DNA of 64,000 bases from assembly GCA_037367355.1 (NCBI GenBank), contig CM074703.1:248001-312000 (forward strand). Reading direction: 5' to 3'. The translations under genes and the position numbers were made by a program. Shown here piece by piece: positions 23,652 to 35,492 of the stretch (position 1 is the first letter of the stretch; each line of letters begins with the position of its first letter). The stretch is from Neoscytalidium dimidiatum. Lineage: Eukaryota > Ascomycota > Dothideomycetes > Botryosphaeriales > Botryosphaeriaceae. The notes beneath the pieces were generated by a model. That model was not told the DNA's origin and did no database searches. It worked only from the letters and a program-made list of their open reading frames with translations.

Positions 23652-25360
23652 ATGGACGCTATTCCTCCCGTTACCGGCTCCAGCCAGTCCATTCTGCTGC
23701 TCGGCTCCGGCTTTGGTGAGTTGTGATTACATCGGCTAAATCGCTCCATTCTGATTTGGTCTACAGTGGCACGTCCCACTGCGGAGATCCTCAGCGACTC
23801 CGGCTTTAAGGTACGGTCGATTTTCCTAATGATCACGATATTGCATGCTGACATCGATTAGGTCACCGTTGGTAGGTTAATCTTGTATCTGGCAAGTGAA
23901 GTAATGTACCGATAATCTTCCTAGCCTGCCGTACCCTTGAGAACGCCAAGAAGTTCGCTGAGGGCATCAAGAACGCTACTCCCATTTCTCTTGACGTCTC
24001 CGATGACAAGGCTCTCGATGCCCAGGTTGGCAGCCATGCTCTCGTGAGTAGCCACTCCACATGTTCACCGGACGATAGAGACTGACCATCTACAGACCAT
24101 TTCCCTGATCCCCTACACCCATCACGCCACCGTCATCAAGTCTGCTATCCGCAACGTAAGTCTGGAATCTCATTTGAGCTGTTACCGTGCATGACAGTTT
24201 TCTCTAACTTTCCAATAGAAGAAGCATGTCGTTACCACCAGCTACGTCTCTCCTGCTATGATGGAGCTTGACGCCGATGCTAAGGCTGCTGGCATCACCG
24301 TCATGAACGAGATTGGTCTTGACCCTGGTATTGACCACCTTTACGCCGTCAAGACTATTGATGAGGTCCACAAGGCCGGCGGCAAGATCACCTCCTTCCT
24401 CTCCTACTGCGGTGGTCTCCCCGCTCCCGAGGATTCTGACAACCCGCTTGGCTACAAGTTCTCGTGGTCTTCTCGTGGTGTCCTCCTCGCTCTTCGCAAC
24501 GCTGCCAAGTACTACCAGGATGGCAAGGTCGTCGATATTGCTTCCAAGGACCTCATGGGCACCGCTAAGCCCTACTTCATCTATCCCGGCTACGCCTTCG
24601 TTGCCTACCCCAACCGTGACAGCACTCCCTACAAGGAGCGCTACAGCATCCCGGAGGCCGAGACCATCATCCGTGGTACCCTCCGCTACCAGGGTTTCCC
24701 CGAGTTCATCAAGACCCTCGTCGACATCGGCTTCCTCTCGGATGACGAGGTTGACTACTTGAAGCCTGGCAGCACCCCTCTGTCATGGCGTGAGGTCACC
24801 AAGCGCGTCCTTGGCTCTTCCTCCGATGCCGATACTGACCTTGTCTGGGCCATCAGCTCTAAGGCCAGCTTCGCCGACAACGAAGAGAAGAACCGCATCC
24901 TCAACGGTCTCCGCTGGATTGGCATGTTCAGCCAGGACCCCGTCACTCCCCGTGGCAACCCTCTCGACACCCTCTGCGCTACCCTCGAGAGGAAGATGCA
25001 GTACGAGCAGGGTGAGAGGGATATGGTCATGCTGCAGCACAAGTTCGGCATCGAGCACGCCGATGGCACTAAGGAGGTCCGCACCTCTACTCTCGTCGAG
25101 TACGGCGCCCCCGAGGGCTCTGGTGGCTACTCCGCCATGGCCAAGCTCGTCGGTGTTCCTTGCGCTGTTGCCGTCAAGCAGGTCCTGAACGGCTCTATTA
25201 GCGAGAAGGGCATTCTTGCTCCCATGACTCCTGCCATCAACGATCCGTAAGTTCCCCAAGACTTTGACTTTCGGGATGATTTGCTAACGCCTTTCGCAGG
25301 CTCATCAAGGAGCTCAGGGAGAAGTATGGCATTGAGATGAAGGAGAAGACCATTGCTTAG
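23652..25360 (+). CDS. LYS9: saccharopine reductase (NADP+, L-glutamate-forming), lysine biosynthesis
   Basis: Seven exons: 23652-23715, 23767-23810, 23862-23871, 23925-24043, 24096-24155, 24219-25246 and 25300-25360. Every junction keeps phase, giving 461 residues. The N-terminal Rossmann motif LLLGSGFVARP spans intron 1. Further patterns are the VTVACRT strand end, the SLIPYTHHATVIKSAI and KKHVVTTSYVSPAMMELD segments, MNEIGLDPGIDHLYAVKTID and SYCGGLPAPEDSDNPLGYKF, all typical of this family. It makes saccharopine from aminoadipate semialdehyde and glutamate, the penultimate step of the fungal alpha-aminoadipate pathway. Exon 3 is only 10 nt. The codon choice, rich in C-ending codons, suggests high expression. 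A candidate Gcn4/CpcA site lies upstream. Confidence 0.97.
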
Positions 25361-25945
25361 GTGAAAAAAGAAATTTCCTTTTGAGAAAATTGATGTAAAT
25401 TCAAAGATGGGATATGAACACAAAAATATAAGGGGAACAGGGTATAGCTTATTGCATGGTGCTTAGTGATTCAGAATATTCACTACGATTTCATATACTG
25501 AAGCCCTTAGACTGTACACACTGGCTCTGCCATCCCCATCTTCTACATACTGCATTTCGGCTGTTGTCATCGCCACGAGGAAATTTTATTCCAGACTACA
25601 TGCAGACCTTCGACTCAAGCTATTGGAAGGTATGTAGCCACGATCGGCTGATGTAACCTATTTTGGCTGCATCTCTTTCCTTCCTCGCAAACAAGATGCA
25701 ATCAGCTGGCAGACTTGCAAGCGACAAGGGCACACACTGTGTACGCTTCATGCGCTGAGCTACGGCCACCGGTCTCTTGAGACAGCTCTTGCAGCCCGTC
25801 CACAAAGTCGGAAGGCCTGTCTTGCACAGCCCTTTTCCTCTCAGCTAGTGCATTGGTATCTGCACAAGAGCTTGCGTCACGAGCGTGTGGCAATTCGGAA
25901 TTTGTGCGCGGAGAGCCTTGATGTCCCAATCACTTCCCATATTGT
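25361..25945. other. intergenic region between LYS9 and the SDR gene
   Basis: No gene is seen. The stretch should hold the two 3' untranslated regions of these convergent genes. Confidence 0.6.
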
Positions 25946-27136
25946 TCACTCCCCACCGTCTTGCTGTGCATTATTCTGTTGGAACGGTTGCTGGTCTTCC
26001 TCAGGGTTCACTGGAAAGCTTAGATGTTTCCAATCCTCGATCTTCCTCATGGTCAGTATGTAGGGTATCGAGTTGAAAACTATTATGCTTACCTCCTCAA
26101 TGACACTTCTCAAGCGATCTCTGATGCTGTCGACGGCGTAGGACCCCAGCAGCAGCCTCAACGGTGGATACGAGCAATGGCCCAATTGCCAAACCAGCTC
26201 TGCACTTTTCACAGCACTCGTCGGTTGCCGATCATTCAGCCACTGGACCATCCGCTTGGCATGACCAGCCGGTGCAGTCGGACCACTGTAAGGCTCCCTC
26301 GCCGGCTTGACGAAAAAATGTCCGTACCGTTTCAGCTTCACGCCCTCTCCATCCGCATCGTTATCCTCCGGTTCGTCCAGCCGCACATGCCCAGGCTCCA
26401 CAAGCGTCGCCTTGATATTGAATGCATCCACCTCATACAGCATACTCTCGATTAGCCCTTCTACCGCATACTTCGTCGCGCAGTACGGACCCAGTCCCGG
26501 CACGCCCAGCGCGCCGGCCGTGCTGCTAAAAATCAAATATCTCCCATGCTGCTGGCTCCTGAACAGCGGCAGTGTCAGCTGCAAAATATGCACCGTCCCA
26601 AAGAAATTGGTCTCGACCTGTGCACGCAACTCCGCCTCATCCTGCTCCTCACAGGCGCCAATGACCCCATAACCGGTGCAGTTGGCAACAATGTCGATCG
26701 TACCCCACCGGCTGATAGCGGCGCTAATGGCAGCCGCCACGGTCTCGCGCGCCCGCACATCGCACAGCAGGCCCAGGCAGTTCGGATTGCTGGCCTCCCA
26801 TTTCTTCATCTGCTCAACCGTGTTTTCCTGCGTCCAGCCGACGGCTGCGACGCGGTCGCCATGCGCCAGCGCCGCGCGCACGAGCGACCGGCCCATGTGC
26901 CCCGTTGCACCGAAGATGATCCATATGGCTTGCTTGGTCGGGTTGGTCTCGCTTGGTGGCTCGCAGGTGGCCGGCAGTTGAAGGCGGGGATGCCGCGATG
27001 CGGTGGAGGGGGAGAGGCTGGGGCTGTCGGCGTCGTTGTTCATGACATCGGCTGCGGGTGGTCGTCGGTCGGCGGGAGTCGTGTCGCAGTGAAGCTCGAG
27101 AGCTTGAGGATGGTCCGGGGAACGTGTTGCGGGCAC
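25946..27136 (-). CDS. short-chain dehydrogenase/reductase
   Basis: One long frame of 396 codons. A probable 51-bp in-frame intron (26092-26042, GTAAGC donor, CTGAC branch-like site, GAAG acceptor) would shorten the product to 379 residues, joining VIEE to IEDWKHLSF. The nucleotide motif is GATGHMGR (about 76-83) rather than the classic TGxxxGxG. The active-site set is Ser at about 204-205 (FSSTAG), Tyr218 and Lys222 (YCATK). NCTG replaces the usual NNAG at about 152-155. The first 60 residues are low-complexity, so the true start may be the in-frame Met at about residue 32. The pattern fits the classical-SDR group of fungal NAD(P)-dependent oxidoreductases acting on ketones or retinol-like substrates. 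The substrate is unknown. Its 5' end faces MMM1 at a distance of about 150 bp. Confidence 0.85.
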   Translation of the reverse strand: MPATRSPDHPQALELHCDTTPADRRPPAADVMNNDADSPSLSPSTASRHPRLQLPATCEPPSETNPTKQAIWIIFGATGHMGRSLVRAALAHGDRVAAVGWTQENTVEQMKKWEASNPNCLGLLCDVRARETVAAAISAAISRWGTIDIVANCTGYGVIGACEEQDEAELRAQVETNFFGTVHILQLTLPLFRSQQHGRYLIFSSTAGALGVPGLGPYCATKYAVEGLIESMLYEVDAFNIKATLVEPGHVRLDEPEDNDADGEGVKLKRYGHFFVKPAREPYSGPTAPAGHAKRMVQWLNDRQPTSAVKSAELVWQLGHCSYPPLRLLLGSYAVDSIRDRLRSVIEEVSIIVFNSIPYILTMRKIEDWKHLSFPVNPEEDQQPFQQNNAQQDGGE

Positions 27137-27289
27137 CGGCGCGCCAGAAACGTCATTGCTGCGGAGGATTTGCTCTGCCGCGAGTCAAGAAGCACGTCCT
27201 CCGCTTCAAGCAACTACATTTCTCTCTCTCATGCACAATCCACAATGTTTGCACGGTAGACAGACGCGTCCTCCCCCCCTCCTCGCGCA

Positions 27290-28914
27290 ATGGTTGGTGC
27301 AACAGGTGAGTCACTCATTTTGCAAGCCCTATTGTGGGCGACGGGACTAACTTCCACCCCGCCAGACGTGCCCGCACTGGCACCACCGCAGCCCACCGGC
27401 CTATCCTTTACGCAAGGCTTTCTCCTCGGGCAGCTCTCCGTCACGCTCCTGATCTTCTTCTTCATCAAGTTCTTCATCTTCGGCGAACCCCCGCCAGCCG
27501 ACATCCGACACTCAACGCGCGCCGCCGAGCGCCGCGAACGTACCCTCGCCCACCAGCGCAACCTCTCTACATCCTCCTCCCTCCTCCGCCACAAAAGAAG
27601 CACGATCCTCCGTCCGCCGCCTCCCGTCACGAGCGAAACAATCCTCGCTAAGACATATTACAACGTCAAGGGTCACCAGCCAGAAAGCTTGGACTGGTTC
27701 AATGTGTTGATCGCACAGACGATCGCGCAACTGAGGGCGGATGCGCGTCAGGACGACGCGGTGTTGACGTCGTTGACCAATATTCTCAATGGACCCACGC
27801 GACCAGACTGGTTGGGCGAGATCCGCGTCACCGAAATCGAGCTGGGAGACGAATTCCCCATTTTCAGCAACTGCAGAGTAATTCCAGTGGAGGATGGCGG
27901 ACTGGGCTTGGGCAGTCCGAACAAGAGTGAAGGGAGCAGCACGAATGAGGGCAGGTTGCAGGCAAGGATGGACGTGGATTTGAGCGACGTCATCACGCTG
28001 GGGATTGAGACGACACTGATGCTGAACTGGCCGAGGCCAAAGGTCGCGGTGCTGCCAGTCGCGCTGGCGGTGTCCGTGGTGCGGTTCAGCGGCACTGTGA
28101 GTTCTACAATCTACGATCCTCAAGAATCTTGCTAATTGAATACCAGCTCTCCCTATCCTTCATCCCCTCCGCGCAGCCTTCCCCGTCCGCAACAACAGAT
28201 TCCCACCCCTCAAACCCAACCCCCAATTCCTCTTCGTCGTCGTCCTCCTCCCACACCCCGACCACCCTCGCCTTCACCTTCCTCGACGACTATCGTCTCG
28301 ACCTCTCCGTCCGCTCGCTCCTGGGCAGCCGCTCGCGTCTGCAGGATGTGCCCAAGATCGCCCAGCTGATCGAGAGCCGCCTGCACACGTGGTTCGACGA
28401 GCGCTGCGTTGAGCCGCGCTTCCAGCAGATCGTGCTGCCTAGCCTGTGGCCGCGCAAGAAGAACACGCGCGGCGGTAGTGATGAGGACGACGGCACCAGC
28501 TCCGGCGATGCGGACCAGGAAGAGCCCGCTGCGGAGGCCATGGCCGAGAGCGTGGAGACGGTGGTGGATGGGAGCGCCCACGGTAGCAATGGCGCGCCGA
28601 AGCAAGGGGGTGCGAGTCCGTCGTCGTCGGCGACTCAGCAGACGCAACGGCAGTTCGCGCCTGGGCCGGCGAACGAGTTGGAGGCGCGGATGGTGGTCGA
28701 GGGGCAGAAGATGAGGGAGGCGGAGGAGAGGGCCGAGAGGGCGGAGCGCGCGAGGCAGGGGAGGGAGTTGAGGGATGAGGTGAGTAGGCTGAGAGCCGGT
28801 GGCCAGGCGGCGGCGCGTACGTCGAGTAGGGAGACGAGTGCGCCGGGCGAGTGGAGGAGTAGGATGCCTGGTGGGATTTCGGGAGTCGGGACGCCTATGC
28901 CGCCGTCGAGGTGA
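27290..28914 (+). CDS. MMM1: ERMES complex subunit, maintenance of mitochondrial morphology protein 1
   Basis: Three exons are proposed: 27290-27305, 27366-28096 and 28147-28914, giving 504 residues. Intron 1 is 60 bp with GTGAGT, an ACTAAC branch site and CCAG. It is in frame and stop-free, so an unspliced reading gives 524 residues. The N-terminus has the diagnostic [16 protein letters not shown] followed by a single membrane helix and FFIFGE. The SMP lipid-binding domain covers about 110-390 ([18 protein letters not shown], then DVTLGIE-like and FSGTLSLSF strands), with a Ser-rich insert around 275-300. The tail (about 400-504) is acidic then coiled-coil-like. Mmm1 is an ER membrane protein that tethers ER to mitochondria with Mdm10, Mdm12 and Mdm34 and transfers phospholipids. 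Confidence 0.96.
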
Positions 28915-29783
28915 GGGCAAGATCACCGGAAAAAAAAAACAAGCTTCTGATTCCCCAGTGGAGTTTCAGATCATTGACGCATGGTATGGCGTTTGTGTGG
29001 ATCATTTGGACACTGTTGAAAATATTGCAGTATGCTATATATTGATAACGGCGATTGGTAATAAAGAGGACCGCGTGCTGCATCCAGATCTCAGCTCATT
29101 CTTTTCATCTCTCTGACCTTGAAGGGCTACTCCATCTTATTTTCTTTGCAGACATTTCCATTTCATATGAAAATCTTACGAGTAACAGATCGCGAACTTC
29201 GATATTGGAGTTCCATCTACGCATGTAACGTTGTCACTTCCTTTGACACCGGGACAATTCCTCTCAACCCTCACAGCAGTATTGATGCCACAACGAAAGC
29301 TTTAAGATTACGCACCAGGCCATCCTTTTGAAGCCTCATCTATATGCTGATGATGACTGACCGGAGTTGCATATTCTATATTAAATTGTCAGCTTTACTC
29401 ATACTCTGCACGAGCAAGATGGGCTAACGAATTGGAACTCTTTTCAAGCTCCACCTGGCCACCGTGGCTTTTCGTCCCCTGAAAAATGATGTATCGCATC
29501 TTGTCGACACCGAGGATAACCGCGTCGCCCGAGAATTTCGATTAGGGCTTATCTGCAGCTGCGACGACAGCGTTCTTCCCTTCTCTAATTCGCCATCTAC
29601 CAGTATTCTCACACTCAAGGCAGAACGACATGAACGGAGCCACGCGGTCTAGGACTTTCCGTACATATGCCAGGGATCCACAGCCTGCTAATATAACCCT
29701 GTCGACAACAGACTCTAATGAGATGAGACCCTCGTCAAGACTCAAGGCGCTTGCTTCTGTGCATTTGATTCTTCGTCATCAAA
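28915..29783. other. intergenic region before the NLR gene
   Basis: No supported gene. Short frames only. Confidence 0.5.
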
Positions 29784-32700
29784 ATGCAGAAACACGAGCA
29801 ATTTTCAACATCGGAAGAACAGAGAAGAAGATGGGTTGAGGTACTTGAAGAAAGACAAAAAGACATGGCCAAATTACGAGTTGGCACCATTGACCACAGT
29901 TGCATCTCAGAGACAGGACTATCACTCCATGATCTGATGCTTCGTTACTCCTCAACCAAAGCGGTCCATTGCCTAGACAAACTCCAGCCGACGCTTGACC
30001 GCTTACACGAGTTCAACTTGACCATCACAGATCTCGTTCACACGGGAACTCCCTTCACATCATTGGTAACTACCCAAGACGAGACTGCGCAGAGCTCCCT
30101 ATTCACACATTGTACAGATATGGTGGTGTCTCTTCACCCTCCTCGATGTGAGCCTTGTTTCAACCCTATTATCAACGCTTTCTCACCTCCATGATAGCTG
30201 TCAAGTCGAACTCCGGGCACGTTCGAGAAGGTTGTCGACATGTTTGACCAGCTAACAAAAGCCATGTCTCGAACGAATCGGTATGCTACACTATACATCA
30301 ACTGGCCTTCTCTACAGTCCAGCCTTCGCGCCGCGTACAGTGTTTACATAGAGTTTTGCGTATACTCAATTCGCTTCTTCCAGAGGAATCTTTCAAGTGG
30401 GTAACAGGTATAAGTAAAATGTAATTGGATAGCTGACCCAAAGTAGAACAAGTCCTGCTTGATCAACTGATCTCGGAGTTATTCGAAGAAATCATGACTC
30501 AGGTTGAAAGGATCTTAACAAACCTTAGAGAAGAGGTCCAACACACGCATAACGCAAGCCTCACGGGACATGGAAGAGCCATGGAGAGTGGAAAGCAGGA
30601 CTCTGGGGCAATTTTTCGGGCGAGATCTTTCTCCGTGCCGTTCTCACAAAACTCGCGTTTCTGTGGGCGAGAAAAAGAGTTGGAGGTTCTTCAAGAATGC
30701 CTAGCTCCTTCCACCCACGTGCAGAGGTCATGTGCTATCCAGGGCATTGGTGGTCAAGGTAAAACGGAACTTGCTGTCGAGTTTTCATATCGCCATCGGG
30801 ACAGATACCACCACATATTCTGGGCCCGAGCACAGGACGAATTCAATCTCGCGCAATCGTTCATTAGAATGTTTGACCGGCTTTTTCCGCCGCAGGATAA
30901 CACGATGGACCAACACCCGATTCAGGATATGCTCCATTGGCTATGCGACAGTAAGTGTCAGTGGCGTACCACCCAGAGAGAAACCTGCTGACCTGCAAGA
31001 TCATGGATGGCTCTTGATCTTCGATAACGTGGAAGACCGTGCAATTCTGAACCAATACTGGCCCAGTTGCAGACACGGTGCCATCATCATGACCACACAA
31101 TCTGCAATGGATCATGGAGAAAGTACACCCATCATGCTAAGGTCCTTGGAACCAAAAGCCGGGTCAGGACTTCTTCTCAAACACCTTGAGGCAGAGGATG
31201 CAGCCCCTGATGGGATGATGGTAGAGTTAGGCGAAGAATTGTCGAAAGAGGTTGGGGGCCTACCTCTGACTCTTGTACGTCTGGCTGGTCATATCAAAGA
31301 ATCCCGGTCTTCCCTCGCCAATGTTCTCGATGCTTTCCAGCAGGCAAAGATCGGATATGCGGCCAAGGTTGTCTTCGACGAGGACGTAACTCCATTCACT
31401 TTCCAGTATAACAAATCTATGCGGATGGTATTCGACATGGCAATGAAGAGTCTGCTGAATACTGACAAAGCAGTTCTGAATATCATGGCACTGCTCTCGC
31501 CGGACGATATACCAGAGCGTATTTTCAGCGACGAAAGCCTCGGACATGCGGTCCCATTGAGGTATGCAGAGCGTTACCTTTAGATGAAAGTTGCTCATGG
31601 TGAACAGATTTGACAAAGGCATCCAGAAAAGGTTGTCTGCCCTTCACTTCATCGAATTTGATGCCCAAGCTCCCAGAAATGAGACTCACCTCTCGCTCCA
31701 CCGTTCGCTCCAGCTAGCTCTCTTAGACGACCTCAGTAGAGACCCTGGTAAGCTTCAGGGGGTTTTCGACCTAGCTGTAGTGTTGTTGCGACGTGAGCTT
31801 CCAGCGCCTTCCGAATGCATGGTCCCGATCCAGAGACATTGGCCTGTCTATGCGGAGATGTTTCCACACGTACTCAGCATTTGGAAGGTTTATTCATATT
31901 CAAATCCACGCCTACGAGCCAGCGAAACGTTTGCAGAACTCCTCTACGGAGCCGGAAACCATCTCTACGAACGATCATTGGACGATTCCGGAAAGTCGGT
32001 GTTGACAACTGCGAAGGACATCTGCGAGACTCTCATATCATCCTCACAGGACATCACTGGAGATCTGACTTCAAGTATTCAGGCTCTAAGTGCAAACATT
32101 CTCACCGTTCTCAGCGGTATTTATTTGAATAGAGGAGGCCTCTCCACCCGTCGCCTGGCCCATGTCAACATGGATAATGTTGTAAAATACCGTGAAGCGT
32201 ACAGAAATATCGTGTCCTTCGAGCGGATGACTGTACCGGACCTACTCCTCTTCGCGAATATGCGCAATGACAAAGCCTGTCAGCTCATTGATGAGGAGCA
32301 GTATGACTTTGCAGAGGTCCATCTCATGGAGTCCCTGGATATCAAGTACAAATTACAGGAGAAGGAGAAGGATATACCCGTTTTTGAATTCGCTGAATCG
32401 AAAAAGAATCTTGCGATCGTTCGCATGTCTCAAGGCCGAGTTGATGAAGCTTTGCAGCTCAGCCAACAGGCAGTCAACCATTTCAACACTTTAGCCGACC
32501 AGCAAACTTGGTACCACGAACTTTGCAGATTCACCCATGCCATACTGCTTTTCAACGCTGGTCACTACCAGGAGGCTTTGAGCTTACATCGGACGGTCTA
32601 CGAGGCTCGTTGCGCTTTGTACGGGAAACTCGGCCATGCAACCCTGCACAGTTGTTTCTTTGTTGCTCTCGCCGAGTATACTCTCAACAATGTGGGGCCC

Positions 32701-33684
32701 GCCAGGGAAGCTCTTGAGCCCTGCCTAGGAAATCCTGTTACTGTCTGTGTCAACAACTGGCCTGTTGAATGCTCGATCCGTGCGATCTATCTTCAGTCTC
32801 ATATTTTGGAGGCTCTTGGTGAGACTGAGGCTGTCGGTAAACTTCGCCTGTATGCCTTAACAGAAAGAGACAGGATTTTATACGAGCACGGAGATGGTGT
32901 AGAAGTGCCGCTTTCACAAGCTACTGGTGATGGCATGACTCAGATGGTCATATTTGATCACCTTGTCAACAGTGAAGCAGGTAGAACAACCATTGGACGA
33001 AGTCGGCATGGAAAGGTGCCGCACCGCCCGGATCCCAATCCGGGCTATCAGAGATCTCCCAGGATCTATCCAGAAAAAAATTCCCAGGATGAACATCTTT
33101 CAGCACCAGTCGCGGAGGACTCAGGAGAAACGCCCACCGAAGGTCTCAGTGACGCCAAACTCGCTACTGCAGATACAGGTGGTACCAACGCAGCGACTTC
33201 ATCCCTTTTTCCACCATCATTTTTCGCTGGGCCTAGCATTCATGAACCAAGTTCCGATCTTCCCTCAAAATCTCCAAGTGTTTTTAAAGCCGAAGAAGCC
33301 CAGCACATGTTGTGCCGATTGATCGGTAAAATGAGGGACTTCCTATGCGAGCCACGTGCCTGGGATGGTTTCGAGGATGTTGCAATTCGAACAGACGATG
33401 TCCTTCTCAAGCTACGGCTGTGGAAGCAAGACATCAAAGCGGAACACTCACTGCATATTGTTGGGCAAAAGTCGCAGTCACTTGCTAGCCAGACAATTTC
33501 ACTGCTCAGCAAATCACTGGAAGCGCTGGTGGATTTGGAGAACACAATGTCCATGGAAGGACAGAAAATCAAGCTGGATCAGCGCGAAGATGTGATTTCA
33601 CATTTAGAGGATTTTGTGGACGACCTTACTTGTGAAGTTGATGCTTTTCTTTCATTTATGGATATCGATGGTTGCGAATCTTAG
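29784..33684 (+). CDS. fungal NLR: DUF7708-like N-terminus, NB-ARC, TPR-like repeats, helical C-terminus
   Basis: Six exons: 29784-30065, 30118-30147, 30198-30396, 30447-30950, 31000-31561 and 31608-33684. All phases agree, giving 1217 residues. The N-terminal 75-175 region matches the helical DUF7708 pattern of fungal STAND proteins (SLxW... then TFEKVVDMFDQLTKAM, NRYATLYINWPSLQ). The NB-ARC core has CGRE (about 243), the P-loop GIGGQGKT (270-277), Walker B LLIFDN (343-348) and GLPL (425-428). Residues about 740-930 contain irregular TPR-like helical pairs. A Ser/Pro/Gly-rich linker leads to a separate helical domain (about 1086-1217) that I cannot name. NLRs of this type are thought to oligomerise on ligand sensing and trigger a linked effector. 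It lies tail to tail, 166 bp apart, with the gene at 33851. The 30-nt exon 2 and the GTGGGT donor of intron 3 are the least certain parts. Confidence 0.88.
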
Positions 33685-33850
33685 ACGGGGGCATCGAAAA
33701 ACGTCTGAGATCCCAAGAATAACAGCACTTTATTGATTGAGTGAATAAATGTTGGCTTGCATATGAAGTCCGCGCAATTTATTATCCTTGTTCTCACATG
33801 TATACGTCTCAACCAAAAGTGAGACGAAGGCAGACTACATGGAGCACTTG

Positions 33851-35492
33851 TCATGGGCATGGGAGAGAACCTAGAAGATCGTATGCAGTGAATAGAGTAT
33901 TCCCTTCTGAACTCTCTAAACCTTCTTGTACTTCGAAGGCCGTCGGGCACGGCCACGGGCATTCCGACCAGAGTTTGCGCCACCATTGCGTTGTCTGGAA
34001 CTCCTCACGTTGTTTTTGTACAGTCTCACAATATTGTTGAAGCCTTCGCCTATTAATCTCTGTGTAAAATCTCAAGGCAATAGTGCACTTACGGGTAGAG
34101 AACGTTCTTCACATATCTGTCGAGAAATCCCATATGGAACCCAGGTCTAGATGCCGCGGATTCTCTATCAAGACAATAGCTGACAATCTTTGCTATTTTT
34201 GGAGATGAGCGTTTTCGGACCTTACAAAGGAGCTCTTCATGTCTTATCTCAAGCCATTGGGGTGCATCGGTTCCCCTGACATAGATCTCAATCCTGTACC
34301 CTGGTGACTGGCAATGTCCACCGGCCACAGACACTAGCCGAAGTAGTGTAGCGAGCACCATTTCTGCCAACGTCGCCCCAAGAAGCAACAGCCTGTGGCT
34401 ATCTGCGTTGATCATGTGGCAATCATGTTCGAGATCGGATGCGAGCGTGTGTCGTCGTGCTGCTGTTTGTAGTTGCACAAAGCGAAGGCGGCAGGAACAT
34501 GGTACAGAAGTCCAAGGTGTATCCCATAGCAGAATCATCCAATTTGCTAAACCAAGCATTAGTGCCACTCTGTCCTTCTCCCAAGCTTTATAGACTCTTG
34601 CATCAGCAAGGACGCCATTTTTGAGCAAAGTCCGGAAGGGCAAGGATGCTCTCCAAACCGGTTCTTTGACAGTAAATTTCCTTGTCTCTTCGGCTGCAAC
34701 TCCAGGCCTATCGTCCATGATTTGGGACGCGATGAGCTTGGCCGTTCCGTCCAGGTCACGCATCTCGGAGAGGTAGTGCACGCTGATTCTTTGGGGTGGT
34801 GTTACAGAATCGGCTGTCGTGTAGCCGACGCTGAAATCCAAGTCCACGCTGTAAGTTGAATCCCAACAGGACAGATCGCCATTTCCATGTTCATCGGGTG
34901 CTCTGAGCTCAAGGCCCCAGGAGCACTTCTGTCTTGAGCGAGACTGGGCTCCATGGAGGTCGTTTGCAAAATTGGTAAGATTGTCAGCGAAACGCTTGCG
35001 TAGCATGGAACGATGCATCTCTTGGTCGTTCTCACCCGGCTTGGCCCCATAGACTCGTTCGTAGTAGAGTGTCGTCATGCTCTCCAAGCCCGACATGTCC
35101 TGTTCAAGGCGTCCGATTCTCTCCTTCAGGATCTCATTGCCAAAAAGGGTGAAGATCATCGGTTTGACGATCTGAAAGTTTCCGCAACCTGGCCCCTCAG
35201 GCATGACACTTTTAATCTGCTCCGCAAGGATTTTCATATCGGTGAGGTACTCTTGGATTTGGTCTGATCCGGTCTTGCCCCAGAACTCGACGTTGCAAAA
35301 GGAACCCCATCTACCGTGCCAACATTCCATGTTCAACTGGAATGCTTCCATTCGCCGACGATAAGCCCGGAGACGTTGCTCGCATTCTTTCATCTCTCGG
35401 CCTCTTTCCTCGATTTTGGAAACAGTTGTCAGGACAGTATTGATACAAGTGATAGTGAAGCTTATTGGAGTTGTGATCGTCGATGCGTCCAT
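33851..35492 (-). CDS. DUF7580-like helical protein, possible NLR-linked effector (HeLo-like N-terminus)
   Basis: Exon 1 (35492-34093) is a 466-codon frame. A GTAAGT donor then leads to a short second exon, most likely 34043-33851 (49-bp intron), giving about 530 residues; an acceptor at 34050 is equally possible. A different acceptor would end the protein at 33916 with a basic tail, but its intron would be only 35 bp. The first 170 residues are all-helical with a hydrophobic start and a Cys/Arg/Trp pattern (CINTVL... RLRAYRRRMEAFQLNMECWHGRWG) recalling HeLo or HeLo-like domains. The C-terminal half resembles the fungal DUF7580 pattern: DRVALMLGLANWMILLWDTP, then KIAKIVSYCLDRE, then FLDRYVKNVLYPL. 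Both assignments are by pattern only. No kinase or protease motif is seen. Its position beside an NLR suggests a partner role, which is inference. Confidence 0.6.

Noticed and set aside
28210..28926. 238-codon minus-strand frame
   Set aside because: It is antisense to MMM1 and almost wholly Arg/Pro/Leu.
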